Positions 45,253 to 58,699 are shown, counted from the first letter of the stretch. The stretch: DNA of 64,000 bases from Megalobrama amblycephala (GCF_018812025.1 NC_063045.1:60991839-61055838); one strand, 5' to 3'. Notes: generated by a model not told the origin, from the letters alone. Program-made: numbers and translations.

Positions 45253-45550
45253 TGTATATTGTTGCAAAAGATTTCTATTTTAAATAAATGCTGATATTTT
45301 TTTACTTTTTATTCATCAAAGAATCCTGAAAAAGTATCGCAGGTTATAAAATAATATGAAACAGCACAACTGTTTCCAACACTGATAATAAATTATCATA
45401 TTAGAATGATTTCTGAAGGATCATGTGACACTGAAGACTGGAGTAATGATGCTGAAAATTCAGCTTTGATCACAGGAATAAATTACATTTTAAAGTATAT
45501 TAAAACAGAAAACCATAATTTTAAATTGTAATAATATTTCACAATATTAT
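45253..45550. mobile_element. MITE family A, truncated second copy in opposite orientation
   Basis: Immediately after the previous copy, the core GTGACACTGAAGACTGGAGT recurs at about 45427 in forward orientation. The pair therefore forms a larger imperfect inverted repeat around 45252. Confidence 0.65.
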
Positions 45551-45878
45551 TGTTTTTACTGTGTATAATTATGTATATAATTTCTTTGAAAAAAACAAAA
45601 AACATACACACATACATGTATTGAAGAAATGTATATATTTAAGAAATAATTGAATGTAATATACTGTATATAGAATATATATATTACATAACATTTATTA
45701 CATATATATAAATATAACAGACCTTTCTTAAATATATACACATGAATGTGTGTATTTATATATACATAATTATACACAGTACACGATTATTCTTTTGACA
45801 GCACTAATTATATATAATATAATATTTATAATAATTAAATGTATTTATTTAAATAAATTAAATAAATAAATAAATAAA

Positions 45879-45912
<34 letters not shown>

Positions 45913-45960
45913 TATTTTATATATATTTTATATATATATTTTATATAATATAAAATCAGT
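45551..45960. repeat. Repeat related to 55645-56044, followed by (TA)n tracts
   Basis: CATGAATGTGTGTATTTATA, TATACATAATTATACACAG and ACGATTATTCTTTTGACAGC match the arm of the element at 55645-56044. TAAATAAATAAA and TATATA runs follow to about 45955. Confidence 0.6.
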
Positions 45961-46180
45961 TATCACATGAAATGTCTAATAATCGTATCATTTGGACAGT
46001 GCTTCAGGATTGTGGCTATTATGTCACTATTTCCACCTACTCTTGAGCTCATGGTAGATACATTATCACTAAAAAAAAATAGTTTTTTGGTGTTTTTTTT
46101 CCCCCATTTGTTAATTTTTACTTTAACATACATTGGCTGGAGTGTAGATCAGGAAGTTGTGAAGAGTCGAGGTCGGGAAA
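45961..46180. other. Intron spacer
   Basis: 72-codon plus frame (45967-46185) without features. No other signal. Confidence 0.35.
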
Positions 46181-47390
46181 GATGATAGAGAACAGGGAGG
46201 GTACGGTGGGCGTCAGCCTCGCCAAAACCCCAAATGTGTCTCCGAGAGCCTCCCAAAAAAAGGAAAGATGGCCGACTAGGCCGGCTCTGTTAAATATGTT
46301 TTCATTTTAAGCAGCAGACAGACACTGGGGCTTTGGTTTATAGCGGAACAAAGCTGAAAGCCATATGCCCGAGCTGATCAATGGGGCCTCGCAGCACGTC
46401 GATGCGGCTTTATAGCCGGTGCCTATATTTAATTACCCATCCACCCCCACCTGATCATTACCACATGTTTGTCGCTTGAGTTTAGTTGTCTAAAACACCC
46501 CAATGCTGTTACGCCCGTGACGACAGTGTGGCTAAATAAGCTGTTCCGCGGATCGGCTGCCGTTTGCTCGTGCTCGTATTAATTTGTGTACTTGCGTGCG
46601 AAATGCAACCAGACGTATTTGGGTTACAGATTGTAGTGCTCTTGAGAGAACCGTGTTCTTTAAAGCCTGTTGGAGGTTTGCTTTCATATTCAATGAAATG
46701 GCTCTAATGCATCCTGCGCGCCTCTGTCCTCCCCCATCCCTCTCTCCGGCCTTCGCTCTATTATGCTCCCTCTATCTCTCTCTCTCGGCTTTTCAGTTGT
46801 CTCTCTTCGTCTCCGCTGATCCAAAAACTCAAGCACTACTTGTCAAGTCCCTCTCCAAGCTTGTGTCCTTGAGAATCAAACGAAGAGGAAAAAAGCCTTT
46901 TGAAATTCAGCTGAGTGTCCGTTTCTCCCGGCTCTTTGGAGGCTTTGTCCCGCTCTCGGTGAGAACTTGGAGCCGAACGCGCTTGTTTGTTGACATGCCT
47001 GCGTGTGTGCGCCCGGGTTTCGAATCAGATGAGCCTTTTTAACTGTAAGATGACCGGTCGTGGCGCTGATAAACCCTGCGTTTCGTCAGCAGATCTGCGT
47101 GGCGTGATACCGCGGCACCGGTGGCCCTTTTCTCCTGATAATGCAATGCGGTTCTGTGCCTGTTACTGCTCCTCGGCTCTCCTCCCCCTTCCAGTCAGGG
47201 CCGGACAGAGATTCAGGCTCTCGGAGGAACAGTTTTAGCCCTGTTTTTTCCTCCCTTATCACCAAGAAAGAGTCTAAATATGAGCGTGTCAGGAAAATAG
47301 GGCTGACCCTGCGTGATCTACAGCAGTGCTTCTCCGCTCATGGTTCACAGATGGCAGGGAAAAACTATTAAATACAAATAAAATGCAACA
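46181..47390. other. Repeat-poor intron block, strong candidate for conserved enhancer(s)
   Basis: About 1.2 kb with balanced composition and no recognised transposon. Contains GAGCTGATCAATGGGGCCTC, TATATTTAATTACCCATCCA and CACCTGATCATTACCACATG. A 152-codon plus frame (46584-47042) plus overlapping frames to 47371 have no domain, and the longest includes a CT-rich stretch, so coding is unlikely. Confidence 0.4.
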
Positions 47391-47399
47391 AGTTGGATA

Positions 47400-48360
47400 A
47401 AGTTTAGTATGTATGTATGTATGTATGTATGTATATATATATTAAATATATAATTATTAATACATCAAATATTAATTTATATTTATTTTTATTTATTAAA
47501 TATATTATATATTAAATGTTATTTATCTATTTTAAATAGATTGTTCTAACTATTAATATATCAACTTTATATTATTTTTCTTTATTTTAAATATATTAAA
47601 TATACTTTCATATTGTTGTTTTATTTTATTTAATATATTATCATAATTAATATATCATATTATTTATATTTTTAATTTATTTATTAAATATATTATATAT
47701 TAAATGTTTATTTATCTATTTTAAATAGATTGTTCTAACTATTAATATCAACTTTATATTATTCATTTTTATTTATTTTAAATATATTAAATATACTTTT
47801 ATATTGTTTTTTTTATTTAATATATTATCATTATTAATATATCAAATATTATTTATATTTTAATTTATTTATTAAATATATTATATTTTAAATGTTTATT
47901 TATTTTAAATGTATTAAAAGTATTAATCTATTTATTAATACATTGATTATTTTTGTTTTTATTTATTAAATATATATATTAAATGTTATTTGTTTATTTA
48001 TTTTAACAAACTATCCTATTTAACTTTTAATATGTACAATATTTACTTAAATTATTTATTTTTATTTATTTGAAATGTATGAAATATTCTTTTATTTTGT
48101 TTATTATTAAATGTTATCATAATTAATATCAAATATTTATTTATATTATTTGAAATGTATTAAATATACAATAATTTATTGTAAATTATTCATTAAATAT
48201 ATTGTAATTAATATCAAATATTTGTTATTTATTAAATATTTATTTAAAATAGATTATTCCAACTATTAATATATCAAATATTTATTTATATTATTCATTT
48301 TTATTTATTTGAAATATATTAAATATACTATTATTTTTATTTATTTATTTATTTTGTGAA
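47400..48360. repeat. AT-rich degenerate tandem tract with (TATG)n
   Basis: (GTAT)n at about 47408-47434, then ~900 bp of degenerate TTATTTATTTTAAATATATTA units, some recurring at intervals (AATAGATTGTTCTAACTATT at 47535 and 47724). It looks like an expanded AT minisatellite. Confidence 0.75.
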
Positions 48361-49180
48361 TGCTCATTTCCTCTATTTTTATATTTAAATAATCTTTTCT
48401 GTCATCCGACTCGCTTCAAGTTAGTCTTTAACGCTAATAATTAAGACTGAGACTGTAAACGTAATTTTTAGTAAATTAATTTTTCATAAATTATAATGTA
48501 CATTATAATTTATGCCTGAATTCACTTTGTGTTTATTTACTTTTAGTTAGTTAACTTTAATTTACAAAACAATATAGAATTTGTTTTGCATGTGAATTAT
48601 TGGCATTTAGTAAAATTGTCACATTTCCTATTTGGTTGCATGATTTAGGTACTGCGAGTCTCCACTCGGTGTCCACGTCAAAATCAAAACTTGTAGATCA
48701 CTGTACGAGTCGGGATCTGCTGTGATATCTTCTCTCGCGCCTCCCTTCCCATCTCTCCCATCTGCGACGCTCCGTCCCTGTGAGCTTTAACCCCGTTTGA
48801 GCCGTGACACGTCTGTGTCCTTTCTTAATTGAAAACACAGACCTAATGCGTGTCGCCGCGGAGGAGGACGGTACGCTTCGTGGCCCCATTGTGGCGGGAC
48901 TCCCCTCTCTGCGCAGGAATTCTGGGAGTTAAAGGTGAGGGAACTGAAAAGGCTGACTGCGCTTTGTGTGTTTGGATTGCGCCTGATCTGTGTGTCAAAG
49001 CGCCACGACTGTGAACCGGCCAGCTGTCCTCTCTGATGAATGCCCGCTGCTTTTACCGCTTTTAGCTGTTGCTGTTGGAAATGCGCAGGACAAAGGGGAA
49101 TTTTCATAGAGGCTAAAACCAATATCTGACCTGGCATTCACTCTCGGACAGAATGCTTTCAATGTGCAACTAATTAGTGG
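48361..49180. other. AT-rich then repeat-poor intron block
   Basis: 48640-49150 is GC-balanced and repeat-free (GTGTCGCCGCGGAGGAGGAC, TTAATTGAAAACACAGACCT). Antisense frames 48698-49137 overlap in different frames without domains. Confidence 0.35.
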
Positions 49181-49329
49181 AACTTTGTTTTGAGAGCAGC
49201 CTGTTTTTTAGCTGGTGGGGGATTGTTTAGGATGAGCAATCTGAAAGTTTCATGTCAGGAAAATGTTCCAGCAGTATTTAAAAAGAACTGGACTTTTATA
49301 TTTACAGAAAAAAAAATGTGCATGCCAAT

Positions 49330-49430
49330 GCAAAACTCACTGCCAGGATGCCAGGAGGTTGTGGGTGCTTGCCAGGATGTTGCTACGCAGTTGCTAGGGT
49401 GTTGTGGATGGTTACTAGGTGATTGTTTCT
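49330..49430. repeat. Degenerate GTTGCTAGGGTGTTG minisatellite
   Basis: Imperfect ~12-20 bp units (GCCAGGATG, GTTGCTAGGGTGTTGTGGAT) resembling a minisatellite I have seen widely in cyprinid genomes. Confidence 0.6.
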
Positions 49431-49470
49431 TGCCCAAGTCTTAGATATTCAAGTATCTCCACCAGTGCAA

Positions 49471-50525
<1,055 letters not shown>

Positions 50526-51470
50526 CCACCGGGTAAAAAAACATGTTCGATTACAAAAGTAATTGCCCAACTCTTCTCAACAAGCTGCATGATTTGACAT
50601 GTCATCTGTTGTTCAACTATGTTCATAATTTAAACCATGCAGGATGAGTTACACAGAATAGTTTACTACCTTAAGTATAAGCAATAGTAATCACGATACT
50701 TGCCTTAGAGAAAACCACTAATAACCTGCTGCCATCCATTTTGCTCATGAAAGCCAGTAGGGTAACAACCACATACTATAATCTATTATTCAGAGAACTA
50801 AGTGCATGAACTTTCCCTCCAATTAGACCTAAGTGTTGGTTGCACTAAAGCAGAGAGTTTGAAGCAAAGACTGTCAAACTTCAGTTCTAAAACTGAAATT
50901 CTCTCTCTAGTACTGAATGGTTGCGTTCTGTTACTCGATTTCCAGTAATAAAAATGGCCAGCAGCAGTTACAGTTTCGGTAAGATTGTCGTCTTGGTTAT
51001 GAATGTTATGGTGATTTGTAATGAGTCATTCAATGTTGGCACGTTTCAACGTCACATTTGTGGTCACCAGCATGCTTGTTGAATCAAGCCCTAACTTTAC
51101 AACCAGTCTAACGGGAATGGAGATGTTGTCAGCAAATTCTTCTGGTTTTCGATGAGATTCTGTATCCCGTAATCACCGTCATGATCCCTGATCTCTACCT
51201 AACTGATCATTCATCTCTGTAGGCCTTTTAATAGTTCATTTACAGCTGGAATTAATGGCTAGTCGTTAGTCAGTAATGCTGTGCAGCTGGTAGCGATGCA
51301 TTAGCAGCCTCTTTTTTACAAGTTTACCCTCTTATCTGTCAACTTAAGCACAGATGTAGTAGTTCCACAAACTTCTGTTTGAATAATCTGTCCGCTTTGT
51401 TTTGGAAGGGAAGACTCAAACTGTGACCTTATTATTGTACGTTGACCTCACTTTCTCCACCCTGTCTCTC
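50526..51470. other. Intron sequence, no specific feature
   Basis: Moderate composition with no recognised gene or repeat end. Repeat-poor compared with its flanks. Confidence 0.35.
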
Positions 51471-51484
51471 CACCCAGGTTGCAA

Positions 51485-51887
51485 TTAGTGAGCGTGGTAA
51501 TCCCCATTCAGATTGGTCATCTTGTCAGAGTGCCTCCTCTTCTGTGCCTCAACCATGGGTCTTCTGATGCAGAAAGCCAAAAAAACAGTAATTCCCATGG
51601 CCATAGCTTTTATTTTAAAGCTCATGTTTGAAGAGGAGCCCACCAGTTTCCTCAAAATGAGTCTTGGCAGGGCCATGATGGTCGCAATTATACTCAAAAT
51701 GTCACCGGACTGCCCTCAGAGTACTTTGATCAGTTTGTTGCCAGTAAAGGCCTCGACTTCAAGGGGAATCGTAATGCAGCTCTGCCTTCTGCCGAATTCA
51801 GAGCTTGTGCAAACATATGCACAAATGAAAAATAACTTTGTCGTGAGTAGAGGTCAAGTGATGTGGAAATCAGCTGGATGCAAATAG
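51485..51887. other. Open frames on both strands, coding status unclear
   Basis: A 124-codon plus frame (51513-51887) overlaps a 70-codon minus frame (51485-51697) with a hydrophobic stretch (MAMGITVFLAFCI) followed by a basic tail. I do not recognise either. The minus frame's stop-free reading continues upstream apart from one stop, so an old processed pseudogene on the minus strand is possible. There is no poly(A) tract or splice evidence, and chance is the simplest reading. Confidence 0.15.
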
Positions 51888-52240
51888 ATGGTAACAATCG
51901 CAACATTAAACATTTGGGTCGGACTAGTGCGTATTTTTGTCGCGTTTAGTCCTTTCAGCTTTGACGGCAAACATACTGCTGTTCTCCACTAATGCAGCGT
52001 CTAGTCAACAAATTAATTACTACTTAATGATTTGAGAAGACGTACGGTAGTGTTCTGTACACTTACAGTTTCGTTTTCGGTTTTAAATCCGCATCTGAAG
52101 TGACGTGCAGCTTGCAGTCTTGCCTGTCAAAACAAACTCCATGAGGCTTTAGTTTATATTTTGCCTCTAGAGGCCGCTCTCGTACTGTATAATAACTTTG
52201 CACCATCCTCAGCCACTCCAACAACAGACACAGCACTGAA
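51888..52240. other. Intron spacer
   Basis: No specific feature. Confidence 0.35.
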
Positions 52241-52320
52241 AAACTATTGGTATGGATCTTTGCCAATAATCGATATTTCCAGTTATCGGTTATCAATCGG
52301 TAGACCTCTAGTTGTGAGTA
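52241..52320. mobile_element. Fragment of a TATCGG-type repeat
   Basis: CCAATAATCGATATTTCCAG, TTATCGGTTATCAATCGGTA then GACCTCTAG resembles the inverted end of the element at 57840-58699. Confidence 0.5.
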
Positions 52321-53229
52321 TATTGGGGCCTTAACACCTCCGATTCGAGCTGGCGAATTTGTGCCCGAGGTGTGGCACACCCATCCACCCTCATCTTGAT
52401 TTGCGTCTTGAGGCTCCGTTGAGCAGTTACCAGTGATTTCAATTGACCTAGTTTGGGGAAATCCTCATTGACCTAATTTGTGGATGGCTTGCTTGCATGT
52501 ATCTCAGTTCCTCCCCCAGTTACCATCACATGGTCGTCTGCCTCTCATTGTTGTCGTCTGCTCTGAGGTCTTTGGGGTTTTGGGCTGGAAGGCCTTGCCA
52601 GTTTCTTTTGTGCTTCCTGAGTGCGGTTAAAGGGCTGTGGAGGCTTATTGTTGTTGAAGCTTTAGTTGAAGAGCCCCTCACTCTTCTTGACAATTACGTA
52701 CCGAACCAAACCCCACCCCTCTCCTTGGGTCGACCCCTCCAGGGGCGAGCTGGTGTGTCTAAAGGAGAGATTGGGTTCTCTATTGTAAGCAGGGCTTACA
52801 GCTACCTTACACTGCACACCTAACCCTGCACATTCACACGCACACAATGCAGGGCTGGGAGGGAAGCCGGAGGTCTTGTAGGAGGGGTGGGATGCTGTTG
52901 AAAGAGGTGGGGAATGCTATTGTCTCCTGGGCCTGCAGTTAAAGATGGGTCTGGTCACAGCAAGTTGAGATCGACCCCCTCCAGACAGTCATGTCAACCG
53001 TCTCTTGAGTGTTGCGGCCACCACTGCTGCTCTGAATGGGGAGGAAACTCCTTACAGTGCTTTGGCTCTTTTACAGCTTCCTCTCATGGATGGTTTTGGC
53101 TCGGGGAAGTGGTGGTGCCATTTTGTTTGCTAGAGCCATTGAAAGATGGAGCTGTTTACAGTCCTCTTCAGCAGCCAAGTAAACAATGCCAAAAATTGGT
53201 TAACTTTGAGTTTGGTCAACCAATATGGG
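52321..53229. other. Repeat-poor intron block
   Basis: GC-balanced sequence without transposon ends. Plus frames 52497-52823 (108 codons) and 52914-53273 (119 codons) lack domains, and the second runs into a repeat. Confidence 0.3.
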
Positions 53230-53962
53230 TCTTTCAGTTGTCAATTAGGGTTTGGTACGTACCTCGGTATTGAAGTCACGGTTCGTTATGGGTTCGGTAC
53301 AGCAGGGGGAAGAAAATTGTTAAACAAATTGTCATTCTCTTTAAATAAATTCAATTATAATTAGCTTTTTCTTACGGATCTATCTCAGCTAATGCTGTAA
53401 ACTGTATACAGGAGCCCAAACTATTAAATTCAGTTGCAAAAAAAAACAAAAACAAAAAATAAACATAAAACAGGTTTTGCATTAACTTCTAAATCTAATT
53501 ATAAAATTATTTTTCTACTCAAATTCATTTTTGAAATATATACTATTATACACAGTTACAGTCATAACTTGTTTTCATGACAAATTTATTTAAACATATA
53601 TTAAGACATTACTAACAGGCAAAGTAAATATAATGAATATATAAGCTAATATATAGTGCATATATTTAGTGAAACGAGTCCATTTCTTTAGTAAACTAAC
53701 ATGCTGTGGACACTGAATGACTTGCCTGAGGTAAATGTAACGCTAAGTGAAATCTTATTTTCTGCCTTGTAGAATATACATAGATCATCTTCTGCACTTT
53801 TTTCTGTTGTGGCGGTTAGCAAACAGCATTGCATTACCGCGCACCCCCTCTTCTGGTTTGGAGAGTGAATCGCCTGTGACTGACTGTATTCGTCGACTGA
53901 CTGTATGCACCAAGTTGTGATGCCCGTACCATGATAGTTTGGGATGAATACATATACATACA
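53230..53962. mobile_element. Truncated copy of the AGGGGTGTAACGGTA element
   Basis: GTACGTACCTCGGTATTGAA then GTCACGGTTCG, and near the end TTGTGGCGGTTAGCAAACAG and GCCTGTGACTGACTGTATTC, match the full-length element at 61735-63461 in the same order. Both outer termini are missing or degraded. Confidence 0.7.
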
Positions 53963-54180
53963 CCGTAGGAATGTAGATATATACAATTTTATGTTTATTT
54001 CATGTTTAAATCCTCAAGAAAATCATGCAAATATAGAAATTGTAGGAACCCTTTACACTAATATATCTATTCTTCTTGTCTTTCATGAACAAGACTCAAA
54101 ATGTTTATGAATTTAAATCTCAAAAGTACCCATATAATCTGATCTACTATGCTAGTTCAGATCTAATACTCACTACATGT
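53963..54180. other. AT-rich intron spacer
   Basis: No specific feature. Confidence 0.35.
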
Positions 54181-55060
54181 ATGTTTTCCAGCAGCATCTC
54201 GGATTGAAGGACAAACACAGACTCTCTTATAACCCGTCCGCATTCAGGGACACAAGGCTGCCAGGTGTAATTTGTAGGCAAGGGGACCTTGCTCCTCAGG
54301 GGTGACATTTAAATCTTATTTGTGTGCGATGCAGTGAAGTTTCACCTTTTCAAACATGCTATTTGCTCTCCTGTTTTTAGACACGCACACGCCGTCTCTC
54401 CCCCAGGACTGGAGGATATTATAGACTCGGGTGGCTTAAATCACCAATGAAATAAACATGTATGAGACGGCTGAATTGAAACTCTTGCTCAAGCTTTTGC
54501 TTGTGCACAAAGGGAACTAGATTAGACTTTTTTTTTTTAAAAGAGGTCTGCCTGCACAATGCTCGAGTTTCTCCTCGCTGAAGTGTCTTGTCCGGTCACA
54601 TTTCTGTTGGGTGTCATTGTTGACTCTAAGGTAGAAACTGTGTGGAACGCTGGACCCGTGTCAAACGCTGGTCTGCTGACGAGTTCACTGCCGCATGGAT
54701 ATTTTCATATCTGAAATGGCACGGCAGTAGGCGTCAGGCAAGAACTTAGTGTTTCCAAGAGACGCAGGACGTGGGTTCTTCAATTCTGGGAAGGATTTGC
54801 TTGCTGTTTATTTTGTGTTTTTGGTGTAGCAGACGTCATGAGCTCGTTTTAACCCTCCACACAAAATAGTGACCAGGATGCAAAGAGTTAAAGGTTGGCG
54901 GCTGTGGCGGCCGGCGCTATTATGCAAGCTGTTAAGCGAAAAGGAAGTGCATTACAAAATGCTGAGCTCAGAGGTCTGGCGCGCGGCCAAGCCTTCGTTT
55001 TTTTTTCTTCGCCACAGCTGAGGGCTTTCTAAGCTTCCCACCAGTGGGTTTGTCTACTGT
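54181..55060. other. Repeat-poor intron block, candidate enhancer(s)
   Basis: About 0.9 kb without recognised repeats. Contains CACCAATGAAATAAACATGT, GGCGGCCGGCGCTATTATGC and TTAAGCGAAAAGGAAGTGC. No credible frame. Confidence 0.4.
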
Positions 55061-55320
55061 TTAGGAATTCTCTCTCTCTCTCTTGCTCTCTCTCTCTCTC
55101 TCTTTCTCACTCGCTCTCTCGTTCTCTCACCTCCCCCCGCTCTGCCTCTCCCTCGTGTCCCGTGACGTCAGCAGAAGTTGAGCAGTTCAGCTCGGGGCCA
55201 GGCACGGTTCGGGGTTGGGCCACACAGGGGAGTGTCTGTGGCACGTTTGTGTGTGGGTTTACTTGGCTGTACTTTCAGGATGAGTTTATCCCCAGAAGTT
55301 AGTTCAGTCTGACTCCTTTT
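55061..55320 (+). promoter_or_regulatory. Promoter-like block: (CT)n tract plus CRE
   Basis: A (CT)n/GAGA-type tract (about 55069-55138) is followed by a perfect CRE, TGACGTCA (55163-55170), then a GC-rich stretch (GGCCAGGCACGGTTCGGGGT). This layout resembles a TATA-less vertebrate promoter and could mark an alternative zswim6 start or an intronic enhancer. No exon or splice donor is proven. Confidence 0.3.
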
Positions 55321-55644
55321 GAGCACATCTTCGTTTTTGTTTCATGAACTGTTTGTTTTCATAAAAACGCTACAAGGTCAAAAATGAAGTGACTACACAT
55401 TCTGACAACTTTTCTAAATCCCAGTGAATATAAATGAGTGTGTAAATTTTGTTTGTATGTGAAAACAATAAACAATGTGCACATCTGTACTTATTTTTAT
55501 TTGAGACCACTAGTGCTTGGCAATAACTAAAATCAAATTTTAATGGAAATGGCATTTCTTAATATTTTTCAGCCTTTTGCTCCATTTATCTCAATATTTG
55601 TTTTTCGATCGGATGGCGCACAGGAATGTTTTTAAATATATTAC
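55321..55644. other. Intron spacer
   Basis: No specific feature. Confidence 0.35.
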
Positions 55645-55776
55645 TTACTCACGATTAATCGTTTGCAAAATAAAAGTCTGTGTTTACATAATATATATAT
55701 GTGTGTTCTGTGTATAATAATTATGTATATATAAATACATACACATACAGGTATAAAGTTTAGAAATATATGCATG

Positions 55777-55874
<98 letters not shown>

Positions 55875-56044
55875 CATATAAATATTTTATATATAAATAT
55901 AACATTTTTCTTAAATATATATACATGAATGTGTGTGTATTTATATATACATAATTATTATACACAGAACACCCACATATATATTATGTAAACACAGACT
56001 TTTATTTTGCAAACGATTTATCGTGATTAATCGTTGCAGCCCTA
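55645..56044. mobile_element. Foldback MITE with central (TA)n
   Basis: Left arm ACGATTAATCGTTTGCAAAA then TAAAAGTCTGTGTTTACATA, right arm ATGTAAACACAGACTTTTAT then TTTGCAAACG..CGTGATTAATCG, inverted. (TA)n fills about 55780-55871. About 400 bp, non-coding; related sequence at 45551-45790. Confidence 0.8.
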
Positions 56045-56450
56045 ATTTATATAATATTTCTTCACTGACATGACAATGCATAGAAATGGACAGAAATGCA
56101 TACATGGATGTGTTCTTTAAAAGATTTTGATAGCATTTTAAGTTTTATATTGGTATCAAAATCATCATAGATGTATTATGAATATTTAATGTGTTGCATT
56201 GGCCTACATATTGAATAAAGAGTGTAAATTTACACCATTAAATTAGTTATTGATATGCTCATTTCTTTGATACGTTATAAATATTATTAACTTTTTAAAA
56301 AATATTTTTAAAATATTAACTTTTATTTTATATTTTATTTTTGTATTTAATTTAATTAAATTTTTTATTAGAATATATATATTATTTTGCTCCTATAATG
56401 CTTTTTAATGAATTAGTTATTGCAATGTATATAATTAGTTATTGCAATGT
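56045..56450. other. AT-rich intron spacer
   Basis: No specific feature. Confidence 0.4.
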
Positions 56451-57540
56451 TATTGCAATTGCAATGTGCGGACGTATGCCACCGTGGGCGGCTCTTAGAC
56501 TGTGAGAGGTTGCAGATGACTGGCAGTGCGTGCAGCACATCCCTTGTGGCCGCTGTATCAGCTGACTTTGTAGCACAGCAGGGGCGGGTTTGTCTGGGGA
56601 GGTGGGAGTGTCTTACAGACTCCACCCACCAGCCTCTCCACATCCACTACATGTTTCTCAACCCCTCTCTTCCTCCGGCCTCTGTGCGTGTCTCCTTTCC
56701 TCTTGTGCACATTATTAGTCAGGTTTTCCAGTCGGTTAGTCTGGGTGTAAATTCCAGGCATACTAACCGAGCAGGCGTCTCTAAGGGGAAGTGAAAAGCT
56801 TGCTGAAGTGTGCACATCTTTGCTGCTGTTTTCGACTAATAACCACTTGGTTCTTGAAGCCTAAAATTAGCTTTGAAACTAGTAAACTTAAGACTTTAAT
56901 TTGTAGTTATGTCCTATCATTATAGCCCTCCAGAGCACTTTAACTGAAATTGATCTTTATAGTCCTTGTATGTTTTTATATAAACTTACTAGCTAAGCTT
57001 TTGTTGCCATGTTTTATAAAACAGACATTTCTGCCTCTAAATGTCTGATTGAAGTATGTTACTTGGTGGATGATTAATTCTTAAAGCAATAAGCCACTAA
57101 AAGTTGTGCATTACTGTTGCAGTTTCTTTGTTAAATGATCTTTGGCGTTGTATTTTGTTGATAAAACCATATAAAACGTGTTGTATGTTGAGCAGAAATG
57201 CTTTCCTGAAGCACATCGTGTTCCCAGCCTCATGCACGCGTATCTATCACTGATATTATGTGGCGAAGGGGAGTCAACGCGGTTCATCCCATGTTACGTG
57301 GCTGCATCCTATTTTTAAATGCCATTTCGCCCTCACCGCCGGGGCCCTGATGGGCAGGGAGGGGTCCAGAACTGCTCCTGGGATGAGGACAGGCAGGCGG
57401 ATGGTCGTGGCCTGCCAGACTCCAGTGGTGATATTACTCATGTCCAGCCCAGCAGGCCTCAACCACGTCAAACCTCGCGCACATTGGTTTAGACTGCCAC
57501 ATTTCCACACAGTTTATTCCTAGAAAGTCTCTGGAAGTCT
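56451..57540. other. Repeat-poor intron blocks
   Basis: GC-balanced segments at 56460-56810 and 57210-57530 (CTCACCGCCGGGGCCCTGAT), separated by AT-rich DNA. Plus/minus frame pairs (56413-56815 and 57260-57523) mirror each other and show no domains. Confidence 0.3.
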
Positions 57541-57839
57541 GCTTTACCTAAACCTAGTGAACTGCCCACCTGGCAGAATTTTAGATGAACATGAAATCTG
57601 TATTAAATGGTAGAATGTTGATGAAAATTAGCATTGCATGCATGATTCACAAATAACGTGAGCCCAGAATGCATTGCGACAAACTGGTCGATGACGTCAA
57701 ATGTCAATTTGTATTTTTATTTTGTACTGAAATGTGTCAAAATAATTATAAATAGTTCTGTCTAGGGTTGTGACGGTGCGGAAATTTTGGGGGGAGGGGT
57801 TTTCCCTCGTTTACGCCTCGTTAATTCAAAATCATAAAT
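57541..57839. other. Intron spacer
   Basis: Includes GATGACGTCAAATG near 57691 and repeat-like GTTGTGACGGTGCGG near 57767. Nothing further supported. Confidence 0.35.
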
Positions 57840-58699
57840 AGAGATCGACCGATATATCGATTTACCGATATTTTAAGCATTTTACCATAATCGGATATCG
57901 GTTTTGTAATATCGGATTTACCGATATTTTGAGAATTGCACGCAGGATCGCCATTACAGCGCATCTGACGGGAGACGAGACAACGGAATGCACATGTAAA
58001 ATATACTTACCTGCGCTTTGCTGTAGTTAGTAAACGTTATTTAACATAACAGCCATTAATGCACAAATTAGATGTGTTACATAAATGCCTGAAATGTAGC
58101 TAGATTATGCAGCTTGTCTCTATTCCTTAGAGACAAGCTGCATAAACTAGCTACATTTCAGTTCTGTGTAAATGCATCATTAAACAGCGCTTTATCAGCA
58201 GATATTTCATAATCTAGAACGACAAAAACATTATTATTAATTCTGATATAACACACCAGTTGAGAAATGCAATGTTTGTTATATTCCAGAGAATATTATT
58301 CAGTTATTTAACATTATCCAGTGAATTATTCTTCACTTTTTAGCCTATTAAACAGCTTATAAATCTACTAAAATTGTAGTTTAATATGAAGTATTACATT
58401 TCTGCAAAGTTGATATGACTCCTGTCTTTAATTTATTTTATCCATTTGAAAACAGACATTCTACATTAATGTTGCTGCTGCTGCTTTTTAAATAAGATTT
58501 GTTTTGTTTTCTACGCAAGGAGGGAGTGATTTATTATAAATAAAATGGTTTGTTCAGTTCAGTGGTGTTGTAATCGTGTCAAAAACAGAAGTATAACAGT
58601 AAATAAATATCGGTTCTGCATATCGGTTATCGGGCACATAAACACACAAATTATCGGTATCGGTATCGGTTTTAAAAAATCAATATCGGTCAATCACTA
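57840..58699. mobile_element. ~860 bp DNA element (TAGAGATCGACCGAT termini)
   Basis: Left end AGAGATCGACCGATATATCG and right end AATATCGGTCAATCACTA are inverted. Internal ATATCGG words occur near both ends and a long hairpin lies at 58089-58161. No transposase frame. Confidence 0.7.
58089..58161. repeat. 73 bp near-perfect hairpin
   Basis: 33 bp arms (58089-58121, starting CTGAAATGTAGCTAG; and 58129-58161, ending CTAGCTACATTTCAG) with about one mismatch, separated by a 7 bp loop ATTCCTT. If transcribed it would form a miRNA-precursor-sized hairpin. Confidence 0.8.

Noticed and set aside
46584..47042. 152-codon plus-strand frame as a possible second exon or gene
   Set aside because: Composition includes a CT-rich stretch, no domain or splice context matches ZSWIM6, and adjacent overlapping frames continue in other phases.
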